Notes: generated by a model not told the origin, from the letters alone. Positions 24,185 through 43,260 are shown, counted from the first letter of the stretch. The stretch is DNA of 64,000 nt from JADKFD01 sp050250665 (GCA_050250665.1 JBFWOF010000014.1:50035-114034), one strand, 5' to 3'. Translations and numbers: made by a program.

Positions 24185-25117
24185 ATGAATTTCAGTCGCA
24201 GCCATCGTGGCGCAGCCCTGACGCCGGCCGGCAGCATCGTCGCCATCGGCGCCTTCGACGGCGTACATCTGGGGCATCAGGCCTTGCTGGCGCAATTGCG
24301 CGAGCGCGCCGCGGCGCTCGGATTGCCCTCGGTCGCGGTCTGTTTCGAGCCGCTGCCGCGCCAGTATTTTGCCCGCGGTCCGGTGTTGCGGCTGACGCCC
24401 GCGCGCGAGCGGATCGAGCGCATTGGCGCCTGTGGCATCGATCACTTGCTGGCGCTGCACTTCAATCAGGCACTGGCCACCACCAGCGCCGAGGACTTCA
24501 TCGAGAACGTGCTGGTCGATCGCCTGCAGGCGCGTGAGGTCTGGGTCGGCCCGGGGTTTCGCTTCGGGCATCAACGCGGCGGCGATTTCGAACTGCTGCA
24601 GTCTCTGGGTCAGCGTCATGGCTATGTCGCCCGGGAGATCGCCGCGCTCACCGCCAATGGCGAGCGCATCAGCAGTTCGCAGATCCGTGCCGAGTTGATC
24701 GCCGGCGAATTCGACGCCGCCGAGCGCGCGCTGGGACGTCGTTACACCTATGCCGGCCGGGTGGTCCGCGGCCAGCAGCTGGGTCGGCAGCTGGGATTTC
24801 CAACCGCCAACCTGCGTTGGCCGCAGAATTCGCTGGGTTTCGGCGGCATCTTTGCCGTCAGGGTCGACGGCGCCGGACTCGAGTGTCATCCGGGCGTGGC
24901 CAGCCTAGGTTACCGACCCGCCGTTGGCGGCAAGGAACTACTGCTGGAAGTCCATCTGTTCAGATTTGATGGCGACCTCTACGGAAAGCGGTTAACCATA
25001 GACTTCATTGCGAAGCAACGGGACGAGTGGCATTTTCCCGATCTCGCATCCCTCGTTGAGCAGATTCGTCGCGACGCCGACGAAGCGCTTTCTTTGCTCG
25101 GAGCAAACCCAGCGTGA
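24185..25117 (+). CDS. ribF: Bifunctional riboflavin kinase/FAD synthetase
   Basis: 310 aa. An N-terminal FAD synthetase nucleotidyltransferase domain (GAFDGVHLGHQALL at about residue 21, ISSSQIR at about 160) is followed by a C-terminal riboflavin kinase domain (GQQLGRQLGFPTANL at about 198). It makes FMN and FAD. The ATG at 24185 gives the family N-terminus. Its stop overlaps the ileS GTG start by 4 nt, so the two are translationally coupled, as in many gammaproteobacteria. Confidence 0.97.
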   Translation: MNFSRSHRGAALTPAGSIVAIGAFDGVHLGHQALLAQLRERAAALGLPSVAVCFEPLPRQYFARGPVLRLTPARERIERIGACGIDHLLALHFNQALATTSAEDFIENVLVDRLQAREVWVGPGFRFGHQRGGDFELLQSLGQRHGYVAREIAALTANGERISSSQIRAELIAGEFDAAERALGRRYTYAGRVVRGQQLGRQLGFPTANLRWPQNSLGFGGIFAVRVDGAGLECHPGVASLGYRPAVGGKELLLEVHLFRFDGDLYGKRLTIDFIAKQRDEWHFPDLASLVEQIRRDADEALSLLGANPA

Positions 25118-27921
25118 CTGATTACAAGCACACCATCCAGCTGCCGACCACGGCCTTCGCCATGAAGGCGGATCTGGCCAATCGTGAGCCGGCCATGCTG
25201 GCGGCCTGGGAAGAGCAGGGCTTGTACGCTGCGCTGCAGGCGGCCACGGCCGATCGCAAGGCTTTCGTGCTGCACGACGGCCCGCCCTATGCCAACGGCG
25301 ATATCCACATCGGCCACGCGGTCAACAAGATCCTCAAGGACATCGTGGTCAAGTCCAAGCTGCTGTCCGGCTATCGCTCGCCCTATGTGCCGGGTTGGGA
25401 TTGCCATGGGTTGCCGATCGAGGTGGCAGTAGAGAAGAAGGTGGGCAAGGTCGGCCACAAGGTCGACGCCCGCCAGTTCCGCGCCGAGTGTCGCAAGTAC
25501 GCGGCGGTGCAGATCGATCGGCAGCGCGAGGATTTCAAGCGCCTGGGCGTGCTCGGCGCCTGGGAACAGCCCTATCGCACCATGGACTTCCAGTTCGAGG
25601 CGGACATGGTCCGCGCGCTGGCGCAAATCGTCGAGCGCGGTCACGTGGTCCGGGGATTCAAGCCGGTGCACTGGTGCTTCGATTGCCGCAGCGCCCTGGC
25701 CGAAGCCGAGATCGAATACGGCAACAAGGTCGACCCGGCCATCGATGTGATGCTGCCTTTTGTCGATGGCGCAGCGCTGGCGCGAGCTTTTGGCCTGGCG
25801 ACGCCGATCAGCGACGGCTTTGCCGCGATCTGGACCACCACACCCTGGACGCTGCCGTCGAATCAGGCGGTGGCGGTCAATCCGGAGCTGGAATACGCGC
25901 TGGTGCGCACCGAGCGCGGTCATCTGGTGCTCGCAGACGCCCTGGTCGAACGCTGTCTCAAGCGCTTCAAGCTGGAAGGCGAAGTGGTGGCGCGTTGCCT
26001 CGGCGCGGCGCTGGAGCGGGTCGATGTGCGCCATCCCTTCTACGATCGGGTGTCGCTGCTGATCACCGGTGATCATGTCAGTGCCGAAGACGGCACTGGC
26101 CTGGTGCATACCTCGCCGGCCTATGGCGTCGAGGATTTTCTGGCGCTGAAGCGCTACACCGACGAGGTCATCAATCCGGTGCAGGGTGACGGCCGCTATG
26201 CGGCCGATCTGCCGCTGTTCGGTGGACTGCGCATCAGCGAAGCCAATCCGCAGATCATCGAACATCTGCGCAGCGTCGACCGTCTGTTGGCCGCGTTTGA
26301 ATCGGATCACAGCGTGGCCCATTGCTGGCGCCACAAGACGCCGACCATCTTCCGGGCCACGCCGCAATGGTTCATCAGCATGGAAGCGGCAGGTCTGCGC
26401 GATCAGGCGATGGCGGCCATCGACACCGTGCGCTGGGTGCCCGAATGGGGCAAGGAGCGCATTCAGGGCATGATCTCCGGCCGGCCGGACTGGTGCATCT
26501 CGCGCCAGCGCACCTGGGGCGTGCCGATCGCGCTGTTCGTCGACAAGGTCCATCAGGCGCCGCATCCGCGTTCGGTCGAGCTGATGCATCAGGTGGCCGA
26601 GCGCATCGAGCAAGGCGGTGTCGATGCCTGGTACGACCTCGATGCGCGTGATCTGCTCGGCGACGAAGCCGATCAGTATGACAAGGTCACCGATATCCTG
26701 GACGTCTGGTTCGACTCGGGCGTGACTCACCGCTGTGTGGTCGAGGCGCGTCCTGAGTTGGCTGGCGTTCCGGCCGATCTGTATCTGGAAGGTTCCGATC
26801 AGCATCGCGGCTGGTTCCAGTCCTCCTTGCTGACCAGCACGGCCATGCGCGGCACCGCGCCCTATCGCCAGGTCCTGACCCATGGCTTCACGGTCGACGC
26901 CGACGGCAAGAAGATGAGCAAGTCGGCCGGCAATGTGGTTGCGCCGCAGCAGGTGATGAAGACGCTGGGCGCGGATGTGCTGCGGCTGTGGGTGTCCGCG
27001 ACCGACTATCGCGCCGAAATGAGCGTGTCCGACGAGATTCTCAAGCGGGTCTCCGAGTCGTACCGGCGCATCCGCAACACCTGCCGCTACCTGCTCGCCA
27101 ACCTCAATGGCTTCGAACCGGACCAGCATCTGGTCGCGCATGCGGAACTGCTGCCCTTCGACCAGTGGATTGTCGATCAGGCCTGGCAGTTGCAGCAGCG
27201 TGCGATCAAGAGCTACGAGGACTACCAGTTCCACCAGATCTATCAGGAGCTGCATGGTTTCTGCAGCGTGCAGCTCGGCGCCTTCTACCTTGATGTGCTG
27301 AAGGACCGCATGTACACGCTGCAGCCGGATTCACTGGCGAGGCGCTCGGGGCAGACGGCGATGTATCACGTGGCCGAGGCCATGGTGCGCTGGATGGCGC
27401 CGATCCTGAGCTTCACCGCTGACGAGATCTGGAGCTTCCTGCCGGCGCGCAAGAACAGCTCGCCGCTGTTCTCGACCTGGTATCAGGGACTGGCGCCATT
27501 GCCGCACGACGCCCGGGTGTCTGCCTTGCAGTGGACCCAGTTGCTGAGCCTGCGCGAGGCCGTCAATCAGGCGCTGGAACCGATGCGCAAGGACAAGCGC
27601 ATAGGCTCCGGGCTGGACGCCGAGCTGGATCTGTATCTGCCCGCCGAGCAGCTGAGCGCTCTGGCCGAGCTGGGGCCTGAACTTCGCTTCCTGTTCCTGG
27701 TCTCAGCAGTACACCTCAGCCCGCTTGAGTTGGCGCCTGGCGACGCCCTGTCGGTGTCCGGAAGTTCGTCGCGCCTGCGAGTGCGGGTCAGCGAGGCGGC
27801 CAAGTGCGCGCGCTGCTGGCATCATCGGGCGGATGTGGGCAGCCACGCCAGCCATCCGGAACTGTGCGGTCGATGTGTGGAGAACGTGGATGGAAGCGGT
27901 GAAAGCCGACAGTGGTTCTAG
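25114..27921 (+). CDS. ileS: Isoleucyl-tRNA synthetase
   Basis: 935 aa class I synthetase starting at a GTG that overlaps the ribF stop. It has the HIGH-type motif PYANGDIHIGHA (about residue 57), an editing domain (TTTPWTLPSNQAVAVNPE), the KMSKS loop GKKMSKSAGN (about 603), an anticodon-binding domain and a C-terminal zinc motif CARCWHHR...CGRCVE. Charges tRNA-Ile. lspA starts within its last codons. Confidence 0.98.
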   Translation: MTDYKHTIQLPTTAFAMKADLANREPAMLAAWEEQGLYAALQAATADRKAFVLHDGPPYANGDIHIGHAVNKILKDIVVKSKLLSGYRSPYVPGWDCHGLPIEVAVEKKVGKVGHKVDARQFRAECRKYAAVQIDRQREDFKRLGVLGAWEQPYRTMDFQFEADMVRALAQIVERGHVVRGFKPVHWCFDCRSALAEAEIEYGNKVDPAIDVMLPFVDGAALARAFGLATPISDGFAAIWTTTPWTLPSNQAVAVNPELEYALVRTERGHLVLADALVERCLKRFKLEGEVVARCLGAALERVDVRHPFYDRVSLLITGDHVSAEDGTGLVHTSPAYGVEDFLALKRYTDEVINPVQGDGRYAADLPLFGGLRISEANPQIIEHLRSVDRLLAAFESDHSVAHCWRHKTPTIFRATPQWFISMEAAGLRDQAMAAIDTVRWVPEWGKERIQGMISGRPDWCISRQRTWGVPIALFVDKVHQAPHPRSVELMHQVAERIEQGGVDAWYDLDARDLLGDEADQYDKVTDILDVWFDSGVTHRCVVEARPELAGVPADLYLEGSDQHRGWFQSSLLTSTAMRGTAPYRQVLTHGFTVDADGKKMSKSAGNVVAPQQVMKTLGADVLRLWVSATDYRAEMSVSDEILKRVSESYRRIRNTCRYLLANLNGFEPDQHLVAHAELLPFDQWIVDQAWQLQQRAIKSYEDYQFHQIYQELHGFCSVQLGAFYLDVLKDRMYTLQPDSLARRSGQTAMYHVAEAMVRWMAPILSFTADEIWSFLPARKNSSPLFSTWYQGLAPLPHDARVSALQWTQLLSLREAVNQALEPMRKDKRIGSGLDAELDLYLPAEQLSALAELGPELRFLFLVSAVHLSPLELAPGDALSVSGSSSRLRVRVSEAAKCARCWHHRADVGSHASHPELCGRCVENVDGSGESRQWF

Positions 27922-28438
27922 GGCGAGTCGCTGGGGCGGATGGGTCTGGCTGCTGTTGTCGGCGGTCATCATCCTTCTCGACCAGTGGACCAAGACCATC
28001 GCCGTGGCCCATCTGCAATATCAGGTGTCGGTCCCGGTGGTGCCGGGATTGAACTGGACGCTGGTCCACAATCAGGGCGGCGCCTTCAGCTTCCTGAGCG
28101 ATCACGGTGGCTGGCAGCGTTGGTTCTTCCTGGTGGTCTCGAGCATCGTCACCGTCGTGCTGATCGAGTGGCTGCGGCGCACGGCGCGCCATCACTGGTT
28201 GCTTTGCATGCCCCTGGCGCTGCTGATCGGCGGCGCCATCGGCAATCTGATTGATCGCGCTCGCCTGGGCTATGTGATTGATTTTGTGGATGTGTACTAC
28301 GGGACGTGGCATTGGCCGGCCTTCAATGTGGCCGATTCCGGCATCTCTGTCGGCATCGTTCTGCTGATCGCCTACGAGTTGTTCTGGGCACGCAAATCCG
28401 AATCGGGCGGGGAGGCGCATGGACGTACTGCTGGCTAA
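27890..28438 (+). CDS. lspA: Lipoprotein signal peptidase
   Basis: 182 aa with four membrane segments. Start ATG 27890 has GGAG 7 nt upstream and overlaps the end of ileS by 32 nt. Catalytic aspartates lie in GNLIDRARLGYVIDFVDV and FNVADSGISVG. It removes signal peptides from prolipoproteins such as the lipoprotein at 4190. ispH overlaps its 3' end by 20 nt. Confidence 0.97.
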   Translation: MEAVKADSGSRASRWGGWVWLLLSAVIILLDQWTKTIAVAHLQYQVSVPVVPGLNWTLVHNQGGAFSFLSDHGGWQRWFFLVVSSIVTVVLIEWLRRTARHHWLLCMPLALLIGGAIGNLIDRARLGYVIDFVDVYYGTWHWPAFNVADSGISVGIVLLIAYELFWARKSESGGEAHGRTAG

Positions 28439-29369
28439 TCCGCGCGGTTTCTGTGCCGGCGTCGACCGTGCGATCGATATCGTCGAGCGTGCGCTGGATC
28501 TGTTCGGGGCGCCGATCTATGTACGCCATGAAGTGGTCCACAACCGTTTCGTGGTCGAGAGCCTGCGCAGCCGCGGCGCGATCTTCATCGAGGAATTGCA
28601 TGAGGTTCCGCGCGATGCCACCGTGATCTTCAGTGCCCACGGGGTATCGCAGGCGGTCCGAACAGAGGCCGGCGAGCGCGGCTTCCGGGTCTTCGACGCC
28701 ACCTGCCCGCTGGTTACCAAGGTGCACATGGAGGTTTCGCGCCATTGTCGCGCCGGGCGCGACATGATTCTGATCGGTCATGCCGGCCATCCGGAAGTGG
28801 AAGGCACGCTCGGCCAATGGAACCGGGAAGACGGCGCCGGTGCCATTCAGTTGGTCGAAACCGTGGCCGACGTCTGGCAGATCCAGGTTGCTCAACCACA
28901 GAATCTGGCCTACACCACGCAGACCACGCTGTCGGTGGACGAAACCCAGGAGATCATATCGGCCCTGCGTGAGCGCTTTCCCGACATTCAGGGGCCGCGC
29001 CACGATGACATCTGCTACGCCACCCAGAACCGCCAGGACGCCGTGCGCGAGCTGGCCCAGCAGTGCGATTGCGTGCTGGTCGTAGGCTCCCCCAACAGCA
29101 GCAACAGCAACCGCTTGCGTGAACTGGCGGAGCGATTCGGTGTGCCGGCGCACCTCATTGACGGCGCCGACGACATCCGCCCGGAATGGCTGGTCGGGGT
29201 GGCCCGAGTTGGCGTGACCGCGGGTGCATCGGCGCCCGAAGGGCTGGTGCAGGGCGTGGTTGCGCGCCTGAGACAGCTGGGTCAGGGCCAGGTGCGTGAG
29301 CTGGAAGGCGTCAAGGAGAGTATGGTATTCGCCCTGCCCAAGGAGTTGCGCGTGGTCGTCGAGTCCTGA
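28419..29369 (+). CDS. ispH: 4-hydroxy-3-methylbut-2-enyl diphosphate reductase
   Basis: 316 aa. Three iron-sulfur ligands are at Cys12 (RGFCAGV), Cys96 (DATCPLV) and Cys199 (DICYATQNRQ); the HGV, GHAGHPEVEGT and SSNSNRL substrate motifs are present. Last step of the MEP pathway to IPP and DMAPP. GGAGG stands 4 nt before the ATG inside lspA, indicating coupled translation. Last gene of the murJ-ispH group. Confidence 0.98.
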   Translation: MDVLLANPRGFCAGVDRAIDIVERALDLFGAPIYVRHEVVHNRFVVESLRSRGAIFIEELHEVPRDATVIFSAHGVSQAVRTEAGERGFRVFDATCPLVTKVHMEVSRHCRAGRDMILIGHAGHPEVEGTLGQWNREDGAGAIQLVETVADVWQIQVAQPQNLAYTTQTTLSVDETQEIISALRERFPDIQGPRHDDICYATQNRQDAVRELAQQCDCVLVVGSPNSSNSNRLRELAERFGVPAHLIDGADDIRPEWLVGVARVGVTAGASAPEGLVQGVVARLRQLGQGQVRELEGVKESMVFALPKELRVVVES

Positions 29370-29429
29370 ACGCCAGCTGCACATCGGAAGGATCTGACCC
29401 CTGGACGCGCAAATTCATCAAAATCCTGG

Positions 29430-29459
29430 TTGACAAAGGTATAGGGCCGAAATCACAAT
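29430..29459 (+). promoter_or_regulatory. Promoter of the tRNA-tuf operon
   Basis: TTGACA (29430-29435) and CACAAT (29454-29459) with an 18-nt spacer lie 15 nt before tRNA-Tyr, the right distance for a tRNA operon promoter. Confidence 0.7.
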
Positions 29460-29474
29460 AGTGGGCTCCGTCGC

Positions 29475-29559
29475 GGAGGGATACCCAAGCGGCCAAAGGG
29501 GGCTGACTGTAAATCAGCTGGCACTGCCTTCGGTGGTTCGAATCCACCTCCCTCCACCA
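29475..29559 (+). tRNA. tRNA-Tyr (GTA)
   Basis: 85 nt with long variable arm. Acceptor GGAGGGA/TCCCTCC, anticodon stem GCTGA/TCAGC with loop CTGTAAA giving anticodon GTA (29509-29511), T-loop TTCGAAT, CCA encoded. Confidence 0.97.
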
Positions 29560-29584
29560 GGTTCAGGGTTTGCGGTTGAGTAAG

Positions 29585-29658
29585 GCGGGAGTAGTTCAAT
29601 GGTAGAACGTCAGCCTTCCAAGCTGAACACGCGGGTTCGATTCCCGCTTCCCGCTCCA
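29585..29658 (+). tRNA. tRNA-Gly (TCC)
   Basis: 74 nt. Acceptor GCGGGAG/TTCCCGC (one G-U), anticodon loop CTTCCAA (anticodon TCC) on stem CAGC/GCTG, T-loop TTCGATT, CCA encoded. 25 nt after tRNA-Tyr. Confidence 0.97.
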
Positions 29659-29698
29659 GCCGCATACCAGAGCCGGAACTGAAAAAATTACCGTTTAC

Positions 29699-29774
29699 GC
29701 CCATGTAGCTCAGTCGGTAGAGCACCTCCTTGGTAAGGAGGAGGTCGCTGGTTCGATTCCAGTCGTGGGCACCA
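29699..29774 (+). tRNA. tRNA-Thr (GGT)
   Basis: 76 nt. Acceptor GCCCATG/CGTGGGC, D-arm GCTC-GAGC, anticodon loop centred on GGT within CCTCCTTGGTAAGGAGG, T-arm CTGG-TTCGATT-CCAG, CCA encoded. 41 nt before tuf, as in the E. coli tRNA-tufB operon. Confidence 0.97.
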
Positions 29775-29815
29775 TTTCAGAAAGTCGTCAATGACGCACG
29801 CACCAGAGGCCGATC

Positions 29816-31006
<1,191 letters not shown>

Positions 31007-31039
31007 TCGGCAAACTGCAGTTGCACGCTTGAGGACAGT

Positions 31040-31115
<76 letters not shown>

Positions 31116-31195
31116 CTTCAAGTCCGATGCGTAGCCCAGCCGAATAATCCAACGCCGCGCCCCGCGAGGGGCGCGGTGCAGGCGTCCAGGAATCC

Positions 31196-31543
31196 ATGAA
31201 CGCAAAAGATGTCATCAAGTTAGTGTTTACGGCGGTCTTCGCGATCGGCGGAGCAGTGACGTTTTATTGGTTCGCTGACCAGTGGCCGATGTGGGCACGG
31301 GTCTTGGCGTTGTTGGCCGGTCTGGGCATCGCGGTGGTGCTGGGTCTGTCCAGTGCTCCCGGCCAGGCCTTCAAGAAGTTTTTGCTGGACGCTCAGATCG
31401 AAGTGCGCAAGGTGGTCTGGCCGACTCGGCAGGAAACCTGGCAGACCACGCTGATCGTCGCGGTAGCGGTACTGATCATCGGCATCCTGATCTGGATCAT
31501 CGACATGATCCTGTCATGGATGGTCCGCATGTTGATGGGTTGA
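31196..31543 (+). CDS. secE: Preprotein translocase subunit SecE
   Basis: 115 aa, the three-segment proteobacterial form: two N-terminal membrane segments, then the conserved amphipathic stretch EVRKVVWPTRQET and the essential last segment. Part of SecYEG in the inner membrane. 14 nt before nusG, with which it forms an operon. Confidence 0.96.
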   Translation: MNAKDVIKLVFTAVFAIGGAVTFYWFADQWPMWARVLALLAGLGIAVVLGLSSAPGQAFKKFLLDAQIEVRKVVWPTRQETWQTTLIVAVAVLIIGILIWIIDMILSWMVRMLMG

Positions 31544-31557
31544 GAGGACACTCCCGG

Positions 31558-32118
31558 ATGTCAAAACGCTGGTACGTCGTCCACGCCTATTCTGGATTCG
31601 AGAATCAGGTACGTCGCTCGCTCGAAGAACGCGTGCAGCGATCGGGCCTGGATGATCGTTTCGGTCAGGTCCTGGTGCCTACCGAAGAAGTGATCGAGAT
31701 GCGCCATGGGCAGAAGCGCAAGTCCGAGCGCAAGTTCTTTCCCGGCTATGTGCTGGTTCAGATCGAAACCATGGTGGATGGCCGATCCATGCGCATCGAC
31801 GACGAGTGCTGGCATCTGGTCAAGGAAACACCCAAGGTCATGGGCTTCATCGGCGGCACCGCCGACCGGCCCCTGCCGATCAGTGACAAGGAAGCCGACG
31901 CGATCCTGCAACGAGTGCAGGACGGCGTCGACAAGCCCAAGCCCAAGGTGCTGTTCGAGCCCGGCGAGATGGTCCGAGTCACCGAGGGACCGTTCAATGA
32001 TTTCAACGCCGTAGTTGAGGAAGTGAACTACGACAAGAGCCGGTTGAAGGTCGCGGTACTGATCTTCGGTCGCTCAACCCCGGTCGAACTGGAGTTCGGC
32101 CAGGTGGAGAAAGCGTAG
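31558..32118 (+). CDS. nusG: Transcription termination/antitermination factor NusG
   Basis: 186 aa. NGN domain (KRWYVVHAYSGFENQV, FFPGYVLVQ) binds RNA polymerase; the C-terminal KOW domain (FEPGEMVRVTEGPFNDF) binds Rho or S10. Start ATG 31558. Downstream lies a 28-nt-arm palindrome before rplK, which may separate secE-nusG from the L11 operon. Confidence 0.97.
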   Translation: MSKRWYVVHAYSGFENQVRRSLEERVQRSGLDDRFGQVLVPTEEVIEMRHGQKRKSERKFFPGYVLVQIETMVDGRSMRIDDECWHLVKETPKVMGFIGGTADRPLPISDKEADAILQRVQDGVDKPKPKVLFEPGEMVRVTEGPFNDFNAVVEEVNYDKSRLKVAVLIFGRSTPVELEFGQVEKA

Positions 32119-32126
32119 CTAGAGCG

Positions 32127-32198
32127 GTGAAACGTAAAAGGTAAAACGTCAATTGGGTGAAGCGGCTTTGAATTGACGTTTGACGTTTTACGTTTCAC
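32127..32198. repeat. Heptamer-word palindrome between nusG and rplK
   Basis: Arms 32127-32154 and 32171-32198 are 28 nt each and match as inverted repeats at 26 positions. Each arm is exactly four 7-nt words: GTGAAAC, GTAAAAG, GTAAAAC, GTCAATT on the left. The loop is 16 nt. The RNA would form a very stable hairpin 8 nt after the nusG stop. AT-richer than its surroundings. Confidence 0.88.
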
Positions 32199-32260
32199 CT
32201 ACATCAAACGGGGAGCTCGCGGCAAATGCCAACAGCGTCCGAACCCGAAGGAGCGATGCA

Positions 32261-32689
32261 ATGGCAAAGAAAGTCACAGGCTACATCAAGCTGCAGGTCA
32301 AGGCAGGCGAAGCCAATCCCTCGCCGCCGGTCGGTCCGGCGCTGGGTCAGCGCGGCGTGAACATCATGGAATTCTGCAAGCAGTTCAACGCTGCCACGCA
32401 GAAGCAGGAAAAGGGTACGCCCTTGCCGGTGATCATCACCGTGTACAGCGATCGTTCCTTCACCTTCATCACCAAGACGCCGCCGGCCACCATTCTGATC
32501 AAGAAGGCGCTGGGTCTGGCCAAGGGCAGCAGCCGCCCGAATACCGAAAAGGTCGGCAAGATCACCCGCAAGCAGCTCGAGGACGTGGCCAACACCAAGA
32601 TGCCCGACCTCACGGCGGCTGATCTGGACGCCGCGGTGCGCACCATTGCTGGTAGCGCCCGCAGCATGGGCCTGAATGTGGAGATCTGA
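32261..32689 (+). CDS. rplK: 50S ribosomal protein L11
   Basis: 142 aa starting MAKKVTGYIKLQVKAGEANPS, with the proline-rich PSPPVGPALGQRGVN motif of the GTPase-associated centre. AAGGAG lies 11 nt upstream of the ATG. First gene of the L11 operon (rplK-rplA), which in E. coli is repressed by L1; no clear L1 site was seen. Confidence 0.98.
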   Translation: MAKKVTGYIKLQVKAGEANPSPPVGPALGQRGVNIMEFCKQFNAATQKQEKGTPLPVIITVYSDRSFTFITKTPPATILIKKALGLAKGSSRPNTEKVGKITRKQLEDVANTKMPDLTAADLDAAVRTIAGSARSMGLNVEI

Positions 32690-32693
32690 TGCC

Positions 32694-33395
<702 letters not shown>

Positions 33396-33667
33396 AGAAT
33401 TTTGGGGGCGTCCGGCTGGTCCGGACCGCCGTCAAAGACCGCGGGCGTGTTCTTCAGGTCGCGCCGGGAAAACCCGGCAACGCCAGTCGAACGCTTAATC
33501 GTGATACGGCCCGCGCAGATGGTGCCGCCCGATCCAGGTATGAACGGAAACGGCAGTACCGCAGTCCAGGATCCCAGTTCCGGGATCCGACGTCGAGGTA
33601 GTCGATCGACGGAGTCGATACGGATGACCCGTGATTATTCACGGTCATCTGCTGCTGGAGAGAAGCA
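33396..33667 (+). promoter_or_regulatory. Putative L10 leader upstream of rplJ-rplL
   Basis: 272 nt without a gene. Hairpins: GCCGGG-AAAA-CCCGGC (33463-33478), GGATCCC/GGGATCC (33569-33588), and ATGACCCGTGA/TCACGGTCAT with one bulged C (33624-33648), which lies just before the rplJ ribosome-binding site. Position and structure fit the autoregulatory L10 leader of other bacteria; the specific L10 site was not identified. Confidence 0.5.
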
Positions 33668-34195
33668 ATGGCGCTCAATCTGAATCAGAAGAAAGAGGTC
33701 GTTGCCGAACTCACCGACGTGGCTTCCAGTGCAATGTCGCTGGTAGCCGCGAAGTATGACGGCCTGACCGTCGCCCATCTCACCGATCTTCGCGTGAAGG
33801 CGCGCAACAGCGGCGTTTATCTGCGTGTGGCAAAAAACACGCTGGTGCGTCGCGCAGTGAAGGGTACCGACTATGAATGCGTCACCGACGCACTCACCGG
33901 TCCCTTGCTGTATGCCTTCTCGAAGGACGATCCGGGTGCAGCTGGGCGTCTGATCAAGGATTTCGCAAAGACCAACGACAAGCTCGTCGCCAAGGTCGTG
34001 TCCGTGGGCGGAAAGCTCTACGGCGCAGCCGAACTGGATCGACTGGCAAGTCTGCCGACGCGCGAACAGGCCCTGTCCATGCTGCTCGGAATGCTCACGC
34101 AACCGGCTACCAAGCTGGTTCGCACCCTGGCCGAACCGGCCGCAAGCCTGGCACGTGCAGTTCGTGCCGTTGGTGAGCGTGCAGAGGCCGCCTGA
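33668..34195 (+). CDS. rplJ: 50S ribosomal protein L10
   Basis: 175 aa, beginning MALNLNQKKEVVAELTDVA, with the conserved DLRVKARNSGVYLRVAKNTL block. The C-terminal helix binds L7/L12 dimers. In other bacteria the L10-L12 complex represses rplJL translation at the leader. GGAGAG precedes the ATG by 6 nt. Confidence 0.97.
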   Translation: MALNLNQKKEVVAELTDVASSAMSLVAAKYDGLTVAHLTDLRVKARNSGVYLRVAKNTLVRRAVKGTDYECVTDALTGPLLYAFSKDDPGAAGRLIKDFAKTNDKLVAKVVSVGGKLYGAAELDRLASLPTREQALSMLLGMLTQPATKLVRTLAEPAASLARAVRAVGERAEAA

Positions 34196-34244
34196 GCGAG
34201 TTCCGCAACTGCTATATCCGTTTATCAATCAGGAGTTTTGAATC

Positions 34245-34619
34245 ATGTCCCTTAGCAACGATCAGATTCTCGAAGCGATTGCTTCGAAGAGCCTCATGGA
34301 GATCATGGATCTCGTGAAGGCAATGGAAGAGAAGTTCGGCGTGTCCGCTGCTGCCCCGGTTGCCGTCGCTGCCGGTCCGGCCGCTGCTGCTGCCCCGGTC
34401 GAAGAGCAGACCGAGTTCACCGTGCACCTGGCTGCCATCGGTGACAAGAAGGTCGAGGTCATCAAGGCCGTTCGCGCCATCACCAACCTCGGCCTCAAGG
34501 AAGCCAAGGATCTGGTCGAAGGTGCGCCGTCGACCGTCAAGGACGGCTGCAGCAAGGATGACGCGCAGAAGTTCAAGAAGATGCTGGAAGAAGCCGGCGC
34601 CAAGGTTGATCTCAAGTAA
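34245..34619 (+). CDS. rplL: 50S ribosomal protein L7/L12
   Basis: 124 aa: N-terminal dimerisation helix region, Ala/Pro-rich hinge (about 35-52) and the compact C-terminal domain with KKVEVIKAVRAITNLGLKEAK. Forms the ribosomal stalk that recruits translational GTPases. Followed by a heptamer palindrome before rpoB, where E. coli has an attenuator and an RNase III site. Confidence 0.98.
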   Translation: MSLSNDQILEAIASKSLMEIMDLVKAMEEKFGVSAAAPVAVAAGPAAAAAPVEEQTEFTVHLAAIGDKKVEVIKAVRAITNLGLKEAKDLVEGAPSTVKDGCSKDDAQKFKKMLEEAGAKVDLK

Positions 34620-34694
34620 TCGACCCCAGGTCCGACTGTTGTACGCAGGGCTGGGGGCCGAAAGGTCCCCGGCCTCTATTCGTTAGTTGCAGCG

Positions 34695-34796
34695 TGGAAA
34701 AAGGTACATGGAAAAAGGAAAAAGGTAACGCGGTTCGCCAAACCAGAAGGTTGCGGCGGACTTCACCCTTTTCCTTTTTCCGTTTTTCCTTTTCCT
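34695..34796. repeat. Heptamer-word palindrome between rplL and rpoB
   Basis: Arms about 34695-34726 and 34765-34796, rich in GGAAAAA-type words (left TGGAAAA, AGGTACA, TGGAAAA, AGGAAAA). The inner 17 nt of the arms match at 16 positions as inverted repeats; the outer part is looser. Loop about 38 nt. It fills the rplL-rpoB spacer and could form a stem in the mRNA. Confidence 0.75.
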
Positions 34797-34846
34797 GCTC
34801 CTGATTCACTGCCGCCGCTGTGCGGCCCAAGGCGAGAGTAATCCCC

Positions 34847-38929
<4,083 letters not shown>

Positions 38930-38956
38930 CAGTCGAAGTCATTGGAGCAAAGCACC

Positions 38957-43159
<4,203 letters not shown>

Positions 43160-43169
43160 TTGCAGATCC

Positions 43170-43199
43170 GCGTCCGACCCGGGAAACCGCGTCGGACGC
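43170..43199 (+). other. Hairpin after rpoC
   Basis: GCGTCCGAC/GTCGGACGC, 9-bp perfect stem with a 12-nt loop, 10 nt after the rpoC stop. No T-run follows, so it may be a Rho-dependent or processing signal rather than an intrinsic terminator. Confidence 0.5.
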
Positions 43200-43230
43200 A
43201 GTTGCAGCCAGCTTTCATTCATACGGTGAG

Positions 43231-43260
43231 TTGACAGCAAAATTTGATGCCAGTTAAACT
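43231..43260 (+). promoter_or_regulatory. Sigma-70 promoter of the str operon
   Basis: TTGACA (43231-43236), 18-nt spacer, TAAACT (43255-43260), about 58 nt before rpsL. Confidence 0.7.

Noticed and set aside
32127..32198. Intrinsic terminator after nusG
   Set aside because: The stem is strong but no T-run follows either arm; described as a repeat palindrome instead.
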